A stretch of DNA of 7,190 bases from Planctomycetes bacterium RBG_13_46_10. Its GTDB lineage: Bacteria; Planctomycetota; Phycisphaerae; Sedimentisphaerales; Anaerobacaceae. The stretch is from positions 60,480-67,669 of the forward strand of contig MHYD01000062.1 of assembly GCA_001824645.1 (NCBI GenBank). Direction: 5' to 3'. Position 1 is the first letter of the stretch, and each line of letters begins with the position of its first letter. Under the pieces are notes generated by a model. It saw nothing but the letters and a program-made list of their open reading frames with translations, did no database searches and was not told the DNA's origin. Both the position numbers and the translations under genes were made by a program. Below, in pieces: positions 1-5,524 of the stretch.

Positions 1-302
1 GCCTTCTCGAAATACTCATAATCATTAGGACAACCCAGGACCGCTTCTTTACGGAAATCATCAAGCGTGAAACCGCAAACCGGGCAGCTAATCTTCTGTT
101 CCGATGCGCCGAACAGTTCCTCGTCGCTCGGCTGAACGGCAAGTAAGCCGCTGAGAAGATCGTTTATCGACACCTGGCTCTTGGCAGCTATGCCCTGCTC
201 AATAGCACAATCTTCACACAGATGCATCTCTTTACGCAATCCATCAGTAATCTCAGTTAAATGAATAGTAGCCGATTTTTTGTTACAAATCTGACATAAC
301 AT
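1..302 (-). CDS. mcsA: McsA, protein-arginine kinase activator (3' end outside window)
   Basis: The N-terminal 100 residues are visible; the gene runs off the left edge. McsA is a zinc protein that, in Firmicutes, activates the McsB arginine kinase and so helps mark proteins for ClpCP degradation and controls CtsR. Visible zinc half-sites are C3-x2-C6 and C29-x2-C32, then C73-x2-C76 with C91. The sequence between them (INDLLSGLL, residues 46-54) and CPVCGFTLDDFRK (73-85) match my memory of the Bacillus protein closely. The fourth ligand of the second site, Cys in Bacillus, is Asp94 here (GCPNDYEYF). The C-terminal UvrB/UvrC-like motif expected of the family would lie outside the window. The start is the ATG at 302-300 because the first CxxC follows at once; it has no clear Shine-Dalgarno sequence. 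mcsB commonly follows mcsA but cannot be seen here. Confidence 0.88.
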   Translation of the reverse strand, partial: MLCQICNKKSATIHLTEITDGLRKEMHLCEDCAIEQGIAAKSQVSINDLLSGLLAVQPSDEELFGASEQKISCPVCGFTLDDFRKEAVLGCPNDYEYFEK

Positions 303-311
303 AGTTTTTAT

Positions 312-374
312 AGAATACAGTAAACAGAATGCAGAAAACAGAATTCTGTCTCCTGACTCCTGAATTCTATCTCC
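312..374. repeat. AGAATTCTG-type short repeat cluster in the mcsA leader
   Basis: The 63 bases contain repeated CAGAAT/ATTCTG words. A perfect 12-base palindrome, ACAGAATTCTGT, lies at 338-349. Two near-identical 13-base direct copies, GAATTCTGTCTCC (341-353) and GAATTCTATCTCC (362-374), match at 12 of 13 bases with a 21-base period. The left part is purine-rich and the right part pyrimidine-rich, so an imperfect hairpin is possible. It lies between the predicted mcsA promoter and the mcsA start, so it should be transcribed as 5' leader. It resembles the small dispersed intergenic repeats seen in some environmental genomes; that last point is recollection. Confidence 0.6.
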
Positions 375-380
375 TTTTAT

Positions 381-389
381 ATTATACCA
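381..389 (-). promoter_or_regulatory. Extended -10 promoter for mcsA
   Basis: On the minus strand the sequence reads TGGTATAAT, a consensus extended -10 element (TGN-TATAAT). There is no good -35 at 16-18 bases. A TTGACG lies at 417-412 but is 25 bases away, too far for normal sigma70 spacing. Transcription would begin near 374 and give a leader of about 70 bases made mostly of the short repeats. This would let mcsA be expressed independently of the coaD transcript. Confidence 0.55.
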
Positions 390-430
390 AAAATCCTCCG
401 AAAAAAAATATCGTCAAATTTGTTTAATCA

Positions 431-805
431 CTATAGTGGTATTTTGCCGAATTCCGCGAAAAAGCCGGCTTCTTCCTCAACCTTAACACTTCGCAATTCC
501 AATCCTTTCAGAAGCACTAATTCGAGCTTCTGATATATGTATTTGGCTATGTTCTCGGCCGTTGGATTGTTCCGGCAGAAGTAATCTATTTTATTCAACG
601 ATATATTATTGAACTCAGAGGTAATTTTATCCAATGCCGATTTGAGCTGGTGAAAGTCCATTACTATCCCTATATCGTTTAGCGTCTCAGAACTGACACT
701 GGCTGAAGCAATCCAGTGATGATTGTGTAAAGGCTCCTTTGAGCCGTCCGGCAGCATTAACTGATGCGATGCTTGAAAGCTTGTTTTTACATTGATTGTG
801 AACAT
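431..805 (-). CDS. 6-pyruvoyl-tetrahydropterin synthase / QueD family protein (COG0720)
   Basis: This is a 124-residue protein of the T-fold family that includes 6-carboxytetrahydropterin synthase (QueD, queuosine precursor pathway) and PTPS. Zinc ligands are clear: H14 in SFQASH, and H27 and H29 in LHNHHW. Also present are MDF (49-51), the NPTAEN motif (80-85) and the acidic VEEE near the C terminus (109-112), whose Glu would hold the pterin. Against E. coli QueD as I recall it, the CxxxHxH cysteine is Lys23 (Glu24 is adjacent), and the Asp-His dyad of LDHHYLN is Asn66-Asn67 in a gapless alignment. The normal chemistry is therefore doubtful. An upstream in-frame extension overlaps coaD; I chose the ATG at 805 because the family begins just before FTINV and AGAGGA (819-814) sits 8 bases upstream. 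It is 13 bases behind coaD, probably in the same operon. The exact reaction is uncertain. Confidence 0.85.
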   Translation of the reverse strand: MFTINVKTSFQASHQLMLPDGSKEPLHNHHWIASASVSSETLNDIGIVMDFHQLKSALDKITSEFNNISLNKIDYFCRNNPTAENIAKYIYQKLELVLLKGLELRSVKVEEEAGFFAEFGKIPL

Positions 806-818
806 AATAAAAATCCTC

Positions 819-1337
819 TTAGCCCCCAGTTTCACCGGGGATTCTGCTCTTAAAGCGTTGCTGCAGGCGCTGCTGGACATTTTTCGGAATCAGGTTTGAC
901 AGGTCGCCGCCCAGAGAAGCCACCTCACGGATAAGGGTCGAGCTGGTAAAGCCGTACTGCTCACTGGTCATAATAAATATTGTTTCTATGCCAGCCACGG
1001 CTCGATTGGTCATGGCGAGCTGAAACTCGTACTGTACATCGGTAAGACTTCTTAAGCCGCGGAGGATTACGTCCGCTTTTTTATTCCTCGCATATTCGAC
1101 GGTTAGACCGTCAAAGCTTTCCACTGATACTCCCTGCATTTTTCTTTGCCGGATGTTTTCCTCTATCATTTCGACGCGTTCTTCCGGAGTGAATAGCTGG
1201 TTTTTAATGGGGCTTTTGCCGACGGCTATGATAAGCTCATCGAAGAGTTTCATACCACGGCTGATAACGTCTAAATGCCCGTTAGTAATCGGGTCAAAAG
1301 ACCCGGGAAAAATCGCCCTTACAAATTTTTTAGCCAT
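819..1337 (-). CDS. coaD: Phosphopantetheine adenylyltransferase
   Basis: CoaD transfers AMP from ATP to 4'-phosphopantetheine, giving dephospho-CoA and pyrophosphate, the penultimate step of CoA synthesis in the cytoplasm. The 172-residue product has the nucleotidyltransferase signature near the N terminus, FPGSFDPITNGH (10-21, with His21 of the TxGH motif), RGLR (93-96), and the second ATP-binding motif as TSSTLIR (131-137, family form ISSTxVR). Length is slightly above the usual 160 or so because of a short C-terminal tail (KSRIPGETGG). The frame can open one codon earlier at TTG (1340), but the ATG at 1337 has GGAAAGG 7 bases upstream and fits better. It is the first gene of a probable coaD-QueD-family operon. 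No key residue appears to be missing. Confidence 0.96.
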   Translation of the reverse strand: MAKKFVRAIFPGSFDPITNGHLDVISRGMKLFDELIIAVGKSPIKNQLFTPEERVEMIEENIRQRKMQGVSVESFDGLTVEYARNKKADVILRGLRSLTDVQYEFQLAMTNRAVAGIETIFIMTSEQYGFTSSTLIREVASLGGDLSNLIPKNVQQRLQQRFKSRIPGETGG

Positions 1338-1344
1338 CAAAATA

Positions 1345-1351
1345 CCTTTCC
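1345..1351 (-). promoter_or_regulatory. Ribosome binding site of coaD
   Basis: GGAAAGG on the minus strand lies 7 bases before the ATG at 1337 and only 4 before the alternative TTG at 1340, so it favours the ATG start. Confidence 0.7.
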
Positions 1352-1370
1352 TTTGTAAAAACTAACAGTT

Positions 1371-1398
1371 ATTATACCTAATATTTAGAACACGTCAA
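1371..1398 (-). promoter_or_regulatory. Sigma70-type promoter for coaD operon
   Basis: On the minus strand, TTGACG (1398-1393) is followed after 16 bases by a perfect TATAAT (1376-1371). Transcription should start near 1364, giving a leader of about 27 bases that contains the ribosome binding site of coaD. No operator-like dyad is obvious inside it. Confidence 0.75.
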
Positions 1399-1470
1399 AT
1401 AATCATAGACATGATTAAAGAGCAGTGTCCGTGAAAGAATTAGCACATATCGTTTTAAGGTTCGCCGAGG

Positions 1471-1608
1471 AAGATGCTAAATTTTAAATCAAAACAAAAA
1501 AGAAAAAACTATCGATTTTTTTGACACAACATACATTTTTTGGTATTATTAGAGAATAAAGGCGCATTGGGAAAATAATAAGAATACCACCTTGATTTTT
1601 AGCATCTT
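1471..1608. repeat. Inverted repeat flanking the cassette promoter
   Basis: AAGATGCTAAA at 1471-1481 is perfectly inverted as TTTAGCATCTT at 1598-1608. Allowing a 5-base gap in the left arm, AATCAA follows in both arms, so about 17 bases match. The arms are 116 bases apart and enclose the plus-strand promoter. The right arm would lie in the transcribed leader. They could be paired regulator sites, ends of a tiny mobile element, or chance in AT-rich DNA. Confidence 0.45.
1521..1549 (+). promoter_or_regulatory. Strong promoter for the 47-aa protein and dNTPase
   Basis: TTGACA (1521-1526) is an exact -35 consensus. After exactly 17 bases comes TATTAT (1544-1549), preceded by TGG, which also makes an extended -10. 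Transcription should start near 1556, giving a leader of about 97 bases before the ATG at 1653. No other promoter is evident before the dNTPase, so both genes are probably read from here. Confidence 0.78.
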
Positions 1609-1652
1609 AATGTACATTACGGAATTGCTACCAGAGGAAGTAGGAATCTGCT

Positions 1653-1796
1653 ATGAAAACTAAAACAGAAAACAGAATATTAAACGAGGCCAGACTAAAA
1701 GCCATCGAAAGAGCTCATATTCCTCGAAACATCAAGGAATCCTACAAAATCTCCATTGAGTCTGGGAAAGTCGTTCTTTCCAAGAGAAATAAGTAG
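1653..1796 (+). CDS. Unrecognised 47-residue protein upstream of the dNTPase
   Basis: I do not recognise this protein. It starts MKTKTENRIL and ends VVLSKRNK. It is basic at both ends, with a charged, probably helical first half (about residues 5-22), a Pro at 24, and a second half with alternating polar and hydrophobic residues (SYKISIESGKVVL, 30-42) that could form a beta hairpin. There is no membrane segment, signal peptide or cysteine. Reality as a gene is supported by an ATG with AGGA 7 bases upstream, a position just downstream of the strong promoter, a clean stop and a gap of only 14 bases to the dNTPase. Its stop codon lies within the sequence TAGGA that may serve as the next gene's ribosome binding site, so translational coupling is possible. 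It could be a small regulator or partner of the dNTPase, or simply a leader peptide. Confidence 0.6.
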   Translation: MKTKTENRILNEARLKAIERAHIPRNIKESYKISIESGKVVLSKRNK

Positions 1797-1810
1797 GACG
1801 ATCTCAATTC

Positions 1811-3298
1811 TTGAGCCATAAAAGGATGTATTACTCAACTAAGGATGAAGAGCGAATCAGGAGGATTGAATCAGATTCACGATTCCCCACAGAAACATAT
1901 CGTACACCTTGGAGAAGAGACTATGCAAGACTGATCCATTCACCTTCTTTTCGCCGTTTGCAAGGCAAAAGCCAGCTTTTTCCCGAACAAGAAACTGAGT
2001 TTTTTAGAAACAGATTAACCCACTCTCTGGAAGTGGCTCAAATAGCAAAATCCATTGCTATAAAAATAAACAGTGAATTAGAAAATGATGGTGAATCCTA
2101 CCGAATCGAACAGGATATCGTAGAATTTGCTGCATTAGCACACGATCTCGGCCACCCTCCTTTCGGGCACTTTGGGGAAGAGGTTCTTGACGAAAAGATG
2201 ATAGACTCTGGAGGTTTTGAAGGAAATGCCCAAACCCTACGCTTACTCACAAGAATGGAAAAGAGAGATTTATCTGAGAATACTGTTTTTGGTATAGATG
2301 ATAAGGGAAGAGATAAGAGAGTAGGGCTAAATTTAACATGCCGATCCATCGCGTCTATTTTGAAGTATGATCGGGAAATACCCATCAACAAGAAAGGGAG
2401 AGAAAAGTTATTAAAGAGAAGAGAAATTGAAAAGATCGGACCGGTAAAAGGGTACTATAACACCGAGGCTAAGATAGTATCGTGGATCAAGGAAAACATC
2501 ATTAGCGACAAGAAATACAAAAGCTCTTTCAAAACAATAGAATGTCGAATCATGGATATTGCTGATGATATTGCTTACTCAACCTATGACTTGGAGGATT
2601 GTTTAAAGGCAGGTTTTACGAGTCCTCTTGATATTCTTAGTGTTGGCAGTGAAACTGGTAGAAAAGTTGCCGAGAAAGTACAGAAAAATCTCGGAATCCG
2701 TTTTTCTACAGATGATCTTCAAGAAAAAATAATCAAGATATTCCGCGAATCCCTTGAAACTCCATACAAGTTTCGGAGCTCAAGGGAATTATCCGAAAAG
2801 AATTTGGAGTTGCTTTATTTCTTTTCAGTAGGATTTACAAACTTCATGTCACACCAACTCCAAGAAAATGGATATCTCAGAACCGATTTCACATCGAAAT
2901 TAGTAGGGCGTGCTATTCGTAATGTAACTATAGATAAGATAAACAGCAAAATTCCGGCGCTCTCAACAGTGAAATTGGAGAAAGAGGCTGCAATTGACGT
3001 AGAGGTATTAAAACACTTTGTATACGAATCTCAAATACTTTCACCAAAGGTGCAAATCATTGCTTATCGAAGCAAAGATATCATTGGAACTATTTTTGAT
3101 GCTTTGTCAAATGAAAAGAAACAAGGTTATACGCTCTTACCAGAAGACTTCAGAAGAATTTATGAGGCAGTAAAGAACTTTAATGAAAAGAAACGGGTTA
3201 TATGTGACTTTGTCGCAAGTATGACAGACAGATATGCCTTGGAATTCTATGGAAGATTGACTTCTGAAGATCCACAAACGATTTTCAAACCTTTTTAG
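1811..3298 (+). CDS. dgt: Deoxynucleoside triphosphate triphosphohydrolase (dGTPase-like, HD domain)
   Basis: Family members hydrolyse dNTPs (often dGTP) to the deoxynucleoside and triphosphate, usually as allosteric oligomers in the cytoplasm. In the 495 residues the HD metal site is complete: H71 in RLTHSLEV, H111-D112 and H115 in AHDLGHPPFGH, and the later Asp in MDIADDIAYSTYDLED (248-263). The upstream FRRLQGKSQLF (48-58) is also typical. GGFEGNAQTLR (134-144) is the usual substrate-site segment. The C-terminal 200 residues are helical and less conserved; length is within the family range. TTG at 1811 has AGGA 12 bases upstream; ATG at 1826 (5 codons later) has a purine run directly against it with no spacing, so either may be used. 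It follows the 47-residue gene in one transcript. Sampled 60-base lines are 27-43% G+C against 43-58% in the peptidase gene to the right, suggesting acquisition. Relatives serve in dNTP balance and some in phage defence; the sequence does not decide. Confidence 0.93.
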   Translation: MSHKRMYYSTKDEERIRRIESDSRFPTETYRTPWRRDYARLIHSPSFRRLQGKSQLFPEQETEFFRNRLTHSLEVAQIAKSIAIKINSELENDGESYRIEQDIVEFAALAHDLGHPPFGHFGEEVLDEKMIDSGGFEGNAQTLRLLTRMEKRDLSENTVFGIDDKGRDKRVGLNLTCRSIASILKYDREIPINKKGREKLLKRREIEKIGPVKGYYNTEAKIVSWIKENIISDKKYKSSFKTIECRIMDIADDIAYSTYDLEDCLKAGFTSPLDILSVGSETGRKVAEKVQKNLGIRFSTDDLQEKIIKIFRESLETPYKFRSSRELSEKNLELLYFFSVGFTNFMSHQLQENGYLRTDFTSKLVGRAIRNVTIDKINSKIPALSTVKLEKEAAIDVEVLKHFVYESQILSPKVQIIAYRSKDIIGTIFDALSNEKKQGYTLLPEDFRRIYEAVKNFNEKKRVICDFVASMTDRYALEFYGRLTSEDPQTIFKPF

Positions 3299-3327
3299 CT
3301 GATTTTATAAGTTTCTACTTCTTAAAG

Positions 3328-3360
3328 ATGACACCTTGATATTTTATATACAAGAGTCAT
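3328..3360. terminator. Weak dyad between convergent genes, possible bidirectional terminator
   Basis: ATGAC (3328-3332) pairs with GTCAT (3356-3360) and CTTG (3335-3338) with CAAG (3351-3354), around an AT-only loop of 12 bases with a small internal mismatch. It lies in the 103-base gap between the stop codons of the dNTPase (plus) and the S9 peptidase (minus). There is no proper T-run after it on either strand, so termination is only a guess from position. Confidence 0.25.
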
Positions 3361-3401
3361 TATCCCACTCCAACTCCTATTTATCACGTTACATAGATTA
3401 T

Positions 3402-5474
3402 TTATTTTAGCCACTGATCAAGCCAGCCAAGCACGGTTTCATGCCAGAGAATGGAATTGGCGGGCTTTTGCACCCAATGACTCTCATCGGGAAAGTAAAG
3501 CAGCTTGCTCGGAATACCCAAACGCTGAAGTGCATTAAAAGCGCCAAGCCCCTGCGTCTCAGAAACCCGAAAATCCAATGCGCCATGAATAATAAGCATC
3601 GGCGTTCGCCAGTTCTTCACGAAATTAACAGGGTTGTGTTTTTCATAGCCATCCGGATTGTCCCATGGTGTCCCCACATGGTCCCACTCCGGGAACCACA
3701 ACTCCTCCGTGTCAAAATAAGCGAAACGCTCATCGATATTGCCATCGTGACTAACCAAACATCTAAAACGTTCCAGCCAAACGCCGGCAATTAAATTGAC
3801 CATATAGCCGCCAAAGGAAGCTCCCAGCGCTGCGACCCTGTCACCATCCATCCATGGATACCGCTGCAGCGCTGCGGCCAATCCCTTCTGCAAATCTTCC
3901 AGCGGTTTTCCGCCCCAGTCACCGCGAATAGAATCGGTAAAGGCTTGTCCATAGCCAACCGAGCCGTGAAAGTCCACCATCACCACAGCGTAGCCTGCCC
4001 CGGCGTAGAATTGCGGATTCCAGCGATAATGAAAGGTATTGCCGAAAGAGCCCTGCGGGCCGCCGTGAATTAAAAATGCAACCGGATATTTTTCCCCTTG
4101 CTGAAAATCCACCGGCTTGACCACATAACAATAAACCTTCTCATCATTCCAGCCTGCAAAGTTGAATTGCTCATATTCACCCATTCTGGCAACAGCGATT
4201 TTCTCCGAATTTATCTCTGTGATTTTTCGGACATCCGTTCCGTCAGGTTTAACCGAATATAATTCAACCGGTGATTTAAGATTATCCAAACCAAAGATAA
4301 TCTTATCGCCTGCTGCACCTGGCGAAGTCACTCGACCATCTCTGACAACTGTGTGAACTTTACCGGAGGCGACATCAACAGCGAACAGCGAATCCTGGCC
4401 AAGATTTGCCGCAACAGCGTAGATTGCCCTACTATCAACAGACCAGCAAAATGATGATGGGTTTCTATCCCAATCCTCCGTCAAAACCAGCTCTTTACCA
4501 TCCGGCCAGGGCCGCAAAATAATTCTGAATCGGTCGGCTTCATAACCAGGCCGAGACATTGCAAGATACGCTAAGGTCTTTCCGTCCAATGAAAAGAGCG
4601 GTTGTGTGTCCCAAGCCTTATTCTTTTCCGTCAGGCATTTGGGTGAAGCTGAGCCGTCAACCGGAGCATAATAAAGGTCGAAGTTCGTCGACCAGGGTTC
4701 TTCCCGGCCCGCATCACGCGAGGTGAAGATAACTCCGGTACTATCAGGTGTAAATGTGATTTCTTCCGGCCCGCCGAACGGTTTCGAGGGCGTGTCAGCA
4801 TCCATTCCTTTGGTTCCTGCTCCGCGGGGACCCATAACATCAACGGCTTGTCCACCGCCTGACGGCATCACAAAAAGGTGCGAGCGTCTGCCGTCTTTCC
4901 AAGCGTCCCAGTGCCGAATGAATATCCGCGCATAGATTCGCCCAGTTGCCTTTCTTCCCTCGACTTCATCAAGCCGAGCCTTCGTAGCTGCCGCGTTGCA
5001 GTCCGGAAAAACCTCCACCGTAAAAGCAAGATGTTTTCCATCGGGCGAGACTATGAGATTGCCCACATCGAGCGGCTGATTTGTAACCTGCTGGGCTTCG
5101 CCGCCATCTATTCGGATTTTCCAGACCTGCGATGAGCCGGAACGTGTGGACAAAAAATAAATCGAATTACTGTCCAGCGTCCAACGTGGATTAGTATCTG
5201 ACTCAGAATGAGTTGTCAATTGACGCAAGTCTTTTCCATCAACACCGGCCAGCCAGAGGTCGGTTCGTCCCCGGTTTGCTTCGAGGTCGGTTTTCCGCAG
5301 CATAAAGACAATCCATTTTTCGTCTGGCGAGACCTGCGGGTCGGAAATCCTATCAATCGCAAGCATATCATGGACTGAAAAAGGATGGGATACTCGATTC
5401 TGGATACTCGATGCTTGTTGAGAATCGATTGGTAAAGAGACAATTAAAATTAAAGACAAAAACGCAAGAACCAT
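3402..5474 (-). CDS. Secreted S9 family serine peptidase (DPP5 / acylaminoacyl-peptidase-like)
   Basis: The 690-residue product removes dipeptides or acyl-amino acids from short peptides, by family analogy outside the cytoplasm. Residues 1-15 form a hydrophobic signal segment (VLAFLSLILIVSL) with likely cleavage near residues 18-22. Residues about 35-430 form a WD40-like/TolB-type beta propeller with repeated SPDGK/LDGK blades; RHWDAWKDGRRSHLF (187-201) is typical of the DPP5 branch. The C-terminal alpha/beta hydrolase (about 440-690) has HGGPQG (470-475, oxyanion region), nucleophile Ser553 in GASFGG, Asp634 in GALDF and His666 in DESHW, so the triad is complete. The ATG at 5474 has GGAG 6 bases upstream and an in-frame stop closes the frame above it. 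Oddities are the absence of Lys/Arg before the hydrophobic core and a repeat-encoded stretch at residues 20-29. It lies 50 bases behind the ABC permease and may share its transcript. Confidence 0.92.
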   Translation of the reverse strand: MVLAFLSLILIVSLPIDSQQASSIQNRVSHPFSVHDMLAIDRISDPQVSPDEKWIVFMLRKTDLEANRGRTDLWLAGVDGKDLRQLTTHSESDTNPRWTLDSNSIYFLSTRSGSSQVWKIRIDGGEAQQVTNQPLDVGNLIVSPDGKHLAFTVEVFPDCNAAATKARLDEVEGRKATGRIYARIFIRHWDAWKDGRRSHLFVMPSGGGQAVDVMGPRGAGTKGMDADTPSKPFGGPEEITFTPDSTGVIFTSRDAGREEPWSTNFDLYYAPVDGSASPKCLTEKNKAWDTQPLFSLDGKTLAYLAMSRPGYEADRFRIILRPWPDGKELVLTEDWDRNPSSFCWSVDSRAIYAVAANLGQDSLFAVDVASGKVHTVVRDGRVTSPGAAGDKIIFGLDNLKSPVELYSVKPDGTDVRKITEINSEKIAVARMGEYEQFNFAGWNDEKVYCYVVKPVDFQQGEKYPVAFLIHGGPQGSFGNTFHYRWNPQFYAGAGYAVVMVDFHGSVGYGQAFTDSIRGDWGGKPLEDLQKGLAAALQRYPWMDGDRVAALGASFGGYMVNLIAGVWLERFRCLVSHDGNIDERFAYFDTEELWFPEWDHVGTPWDNPDGYEKHNPVNFVKNWRTPMLIIHGALDFRVSETQGLGAFNALQRLGIPSKLLYFPDESHWVQKPANSILWHETVLGWLDQWLK
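5388..5428. repeat. GGATACTCGAT tandem repeat inside the peptidase gene
   Basis: GGATACTCGATTCT (5388-5401) is followed directly by GGATACTCGATGCT (5402-5415), 13 of 14 bases identical. TCGATTCT (5394-5401) is then inverted as AGAATCGA (5421-5428). The repeat encodes residues 20-29 of the S9 peptidase, just after the signal segment and before the first propeller blade. The pattern looks like an intergenic dispersed repeat that became coding. Confidence 0.7.
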
Positions 5475-5502
5475 GATTTTCTCCGTAAAATTTTTCGTTT
5501 AT

Positions 5503-5523
5503 CCGTCGCCGGTACGGCAACGG
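5503..5523 (-). other. Stem-loop between permease and peptidase genes
   Basis: On the minus strand CCGTTGCCG and CGGCGACGG form a 9-base-pair stem (one G-U pair) with a TAC loop. It begins one base after the permease stop codon. What follows is ATAAACGAAAAATTTT, not an immediate T-run, so it is not a typical intrinsic terminator. It could stabilise the upstream mRNA, attenuate read-through into the peptidase gene, or act as a weak terminator. No clear promoter is visible in the remaining gap. Confidence 0.5.
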
Positions 5524-5524
5524 T

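Larger units (their letters stand above)
1338..1652. other. Divergent intergenic region between coaD and the dNTPase cassette
   Basis: These 315 bases hold two outward-facing promoters: coaD (1371-1398, minus) and the cassette (1521-1549, plus). Between and beyond them are two arms of an inverted repeat (1471-1481 and 1598-1608). A GTG-started stretch of 20 codons at 1425-1487 (beginning MSVKELAHIV, ending EEDAKF) looks protein-like but has no convincing ribosome binding site, so I do not call it a gene; it may be a gene remnant. Much of the segment is very AT-rich. I see no RNA gene or riboswitch. Confidence 0.6.

Noticed and set aside
310..374. Possible CRISPR array
   Set aside because: Units are short, irregular and without unique spacers of constant length, and there are no cas genes.
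429..438. Palindrome CACTATAGTG at the end of the QueD-family gene followed by a T-run on the minus strand
   Set aside because: It has no loop, is only 10 bases, contains the stop codon, and lies about 20 bases before the T-run, so it does not make a convincing terminator.
806..880. N-terminal extension of the QueD-family frame (25 extra residues)
   Set aside because: It overlaps the coaD end, has no family similarity, and the ATG at 805 has a suitable ribosome binding site.
1153..1365. Plus-strand open frame of 70 codons
   Set aside because: It is antisense to coaD, has no family signal, and is explained by codon bias of the real gene.
3441..5135. Several plus- and minus-strand open frames within the S9 peptidase
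   Set aside because: All lie inside a complete gene with an intact catalytic triad; none shows a domain or a ribosome binding site of note.
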